Positions 63,829-64,000 of a stretch of DNA of 64,000 nucleotides are shown here, piece after piece. Made by a program: the position numbers and the translations under genes. Source of the DNA: an uncultured Alphaproteobacteria bacterium (lineage in GTDB: Bacteria > Pseudomonadota > Alphaproteobacteria > HIMB59); contig CACKFO010000003.1 in NCBI GenBank assembly GCA_902599405.1, forward strand, positions 1 to 64,000, in the 5' to 3' direction. Every line of letters starts with the position of its first letter. Positions within the stretch are counted from its first letter, which is position 1. The notes beneath the pieces are model-generated. The model made no database searches, was not told the DNA's origin, and saw only the letters and a list, made by a program, of their open reading frames with translations.

Positions 63829-64000
63829 ATGAATTTCTTTCAAGCTTATATTCACCCTCAACAAAAGGAGAGGTTACTATTTTTAGGATACTGGATTGTG
63901 TCACTAATTATTTGGTCCTTTGCAATGAATGTCAGTTTAGTAATTGTTATCGTATTTTCTATAATTGGAAATTACGTAGTCGTAAGACCATTAGCTAAAT
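63829..64000 (+). CDS. Unknown membrane protein, cut by window edge
   Basis: ATG 63829, one base after the stop of the dehydrogenase gene, opens a frame of 57 codons that runs off the right edge. After a polar start (MNFFQAYIHPQQKERLLF) two hydrophobic stretches follow (YWIVSLIIWSFA and VSLVIVIVFSIIG). I do not recognise it. The gapless spacing argues that it is the next gene of the same operon. Confidence 0.6.
   Translation, partial: MNFFQAYIHPQQKERLLFLGYWIVSLIIWSFAMNVSLVIVIVFSIIGNYVVVRPLAK

Overview
The window is a gene-dense, AT-rich bacterial chromosome segment. Its gene content points to a streamlined marine alphaproteobacterium. Four things support this: priA sits directly upstream of an F1-only atpHAGDC operon (the F0 genes are elsewhere); rppH, ctpA, rsfS, nadD, proA, proB, obgE, rpmA and rplU follow each other; there are Zur-like and Irr-like Fur regulators; and there is a DmdA-type DMSP demethylase. 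Short spacers, many ATGA or TAATG overlaps and the absence of insertion sequences, CRISPR arrays, rRNA or any tRNA I could recognise fit a SAR11, HIMB59 or AEGEAN-169 type genome. I cannot fix the lineage from sequence reading alone.

Layout. 1-4.2 kb: an unknown gene cut by the left edge, cysQ, xerC and priA. 4.3-9.1 kb: ATP synthase F1. 9.1-16.2 kb (minus strand): RNA 5'-end processing, a periplasmic protease, ribosome silencing, NAD synthesis, proline synthesis, Obg, L27 and L21. 16.3-19.4 kb: a zinc uptake module (zur, znuB, znuC against divergent znuA) with a clear palindromic operator between znuC and znuA. 19.5-21.3 kb: an Irr-like regulator and an iron-binding periplasmic protein without a permease. 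21.4-25.6 kb: a compact folate operon that runs from chorismate to hydroxymethyl-pterin pyrophosphate (pabB, pabA, pabC-like, folP, folB, folK). 25.6-31 kb: a TrpF-like protein, KatG, an aquaporin and a beta-alanine:pyruvate-type transaminase preceded by a tiny membrane-peptide gene, an operator-like palindrome and a hairpin. 31.1-42.4 kb (plus strand): PncC/CinA, a PIF1-like helicase, AlaX, a drug/metabolite exporter, an ABC exporter, a photolyase-like flavoprotein, choline dehydrogenase, SH3 and SOUL proteins, and glnK-amtB.

42.5-52.7 kb (minus strand) is the most distinctive part. It encodes an OpuA/ProU-type betaine ABC transporter in the order proV, proX, proW, a YeiH-family membrane protein, DmdA, an MFS transporter, a RidA protein, an Fe(II)/2-oxoglutarate oxygenase of the gamma-butyrobetaine hydroxylase/TmpA type, an HD-domain protein with the ligand pattern of diiron oxygenases such as PhnZ and TmpB, and a glutathione peroxidase. 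The oxygenase and HD genes overlap as ATGA. I read this as a locus for uptake and breakdown of methylated osmolytes, and possibly of a phosphonate or a related quaternary amine. The HD/2OG pair is the best candidate for an incompletely described pathway.

52.7-64 kb is mixed housekeeping: GNAT, SbmA/BacA-like transporter, CBS protein, RmlA-like nucleotidyltransferase, exonuclease I, a tyrosine phosphatase with a small zinc-ribbon-like neighbour, transaldolase, BioY, a Tat-type MsrB, a 27-residue very basic protein, MFS and EamA transporters, MutT-like Nudix, a leucine dehydrogenase-like enzyme and a membrane protein cut by the right edge. Several very small genes (27-57 codons) were found by reading the gaps by hand.
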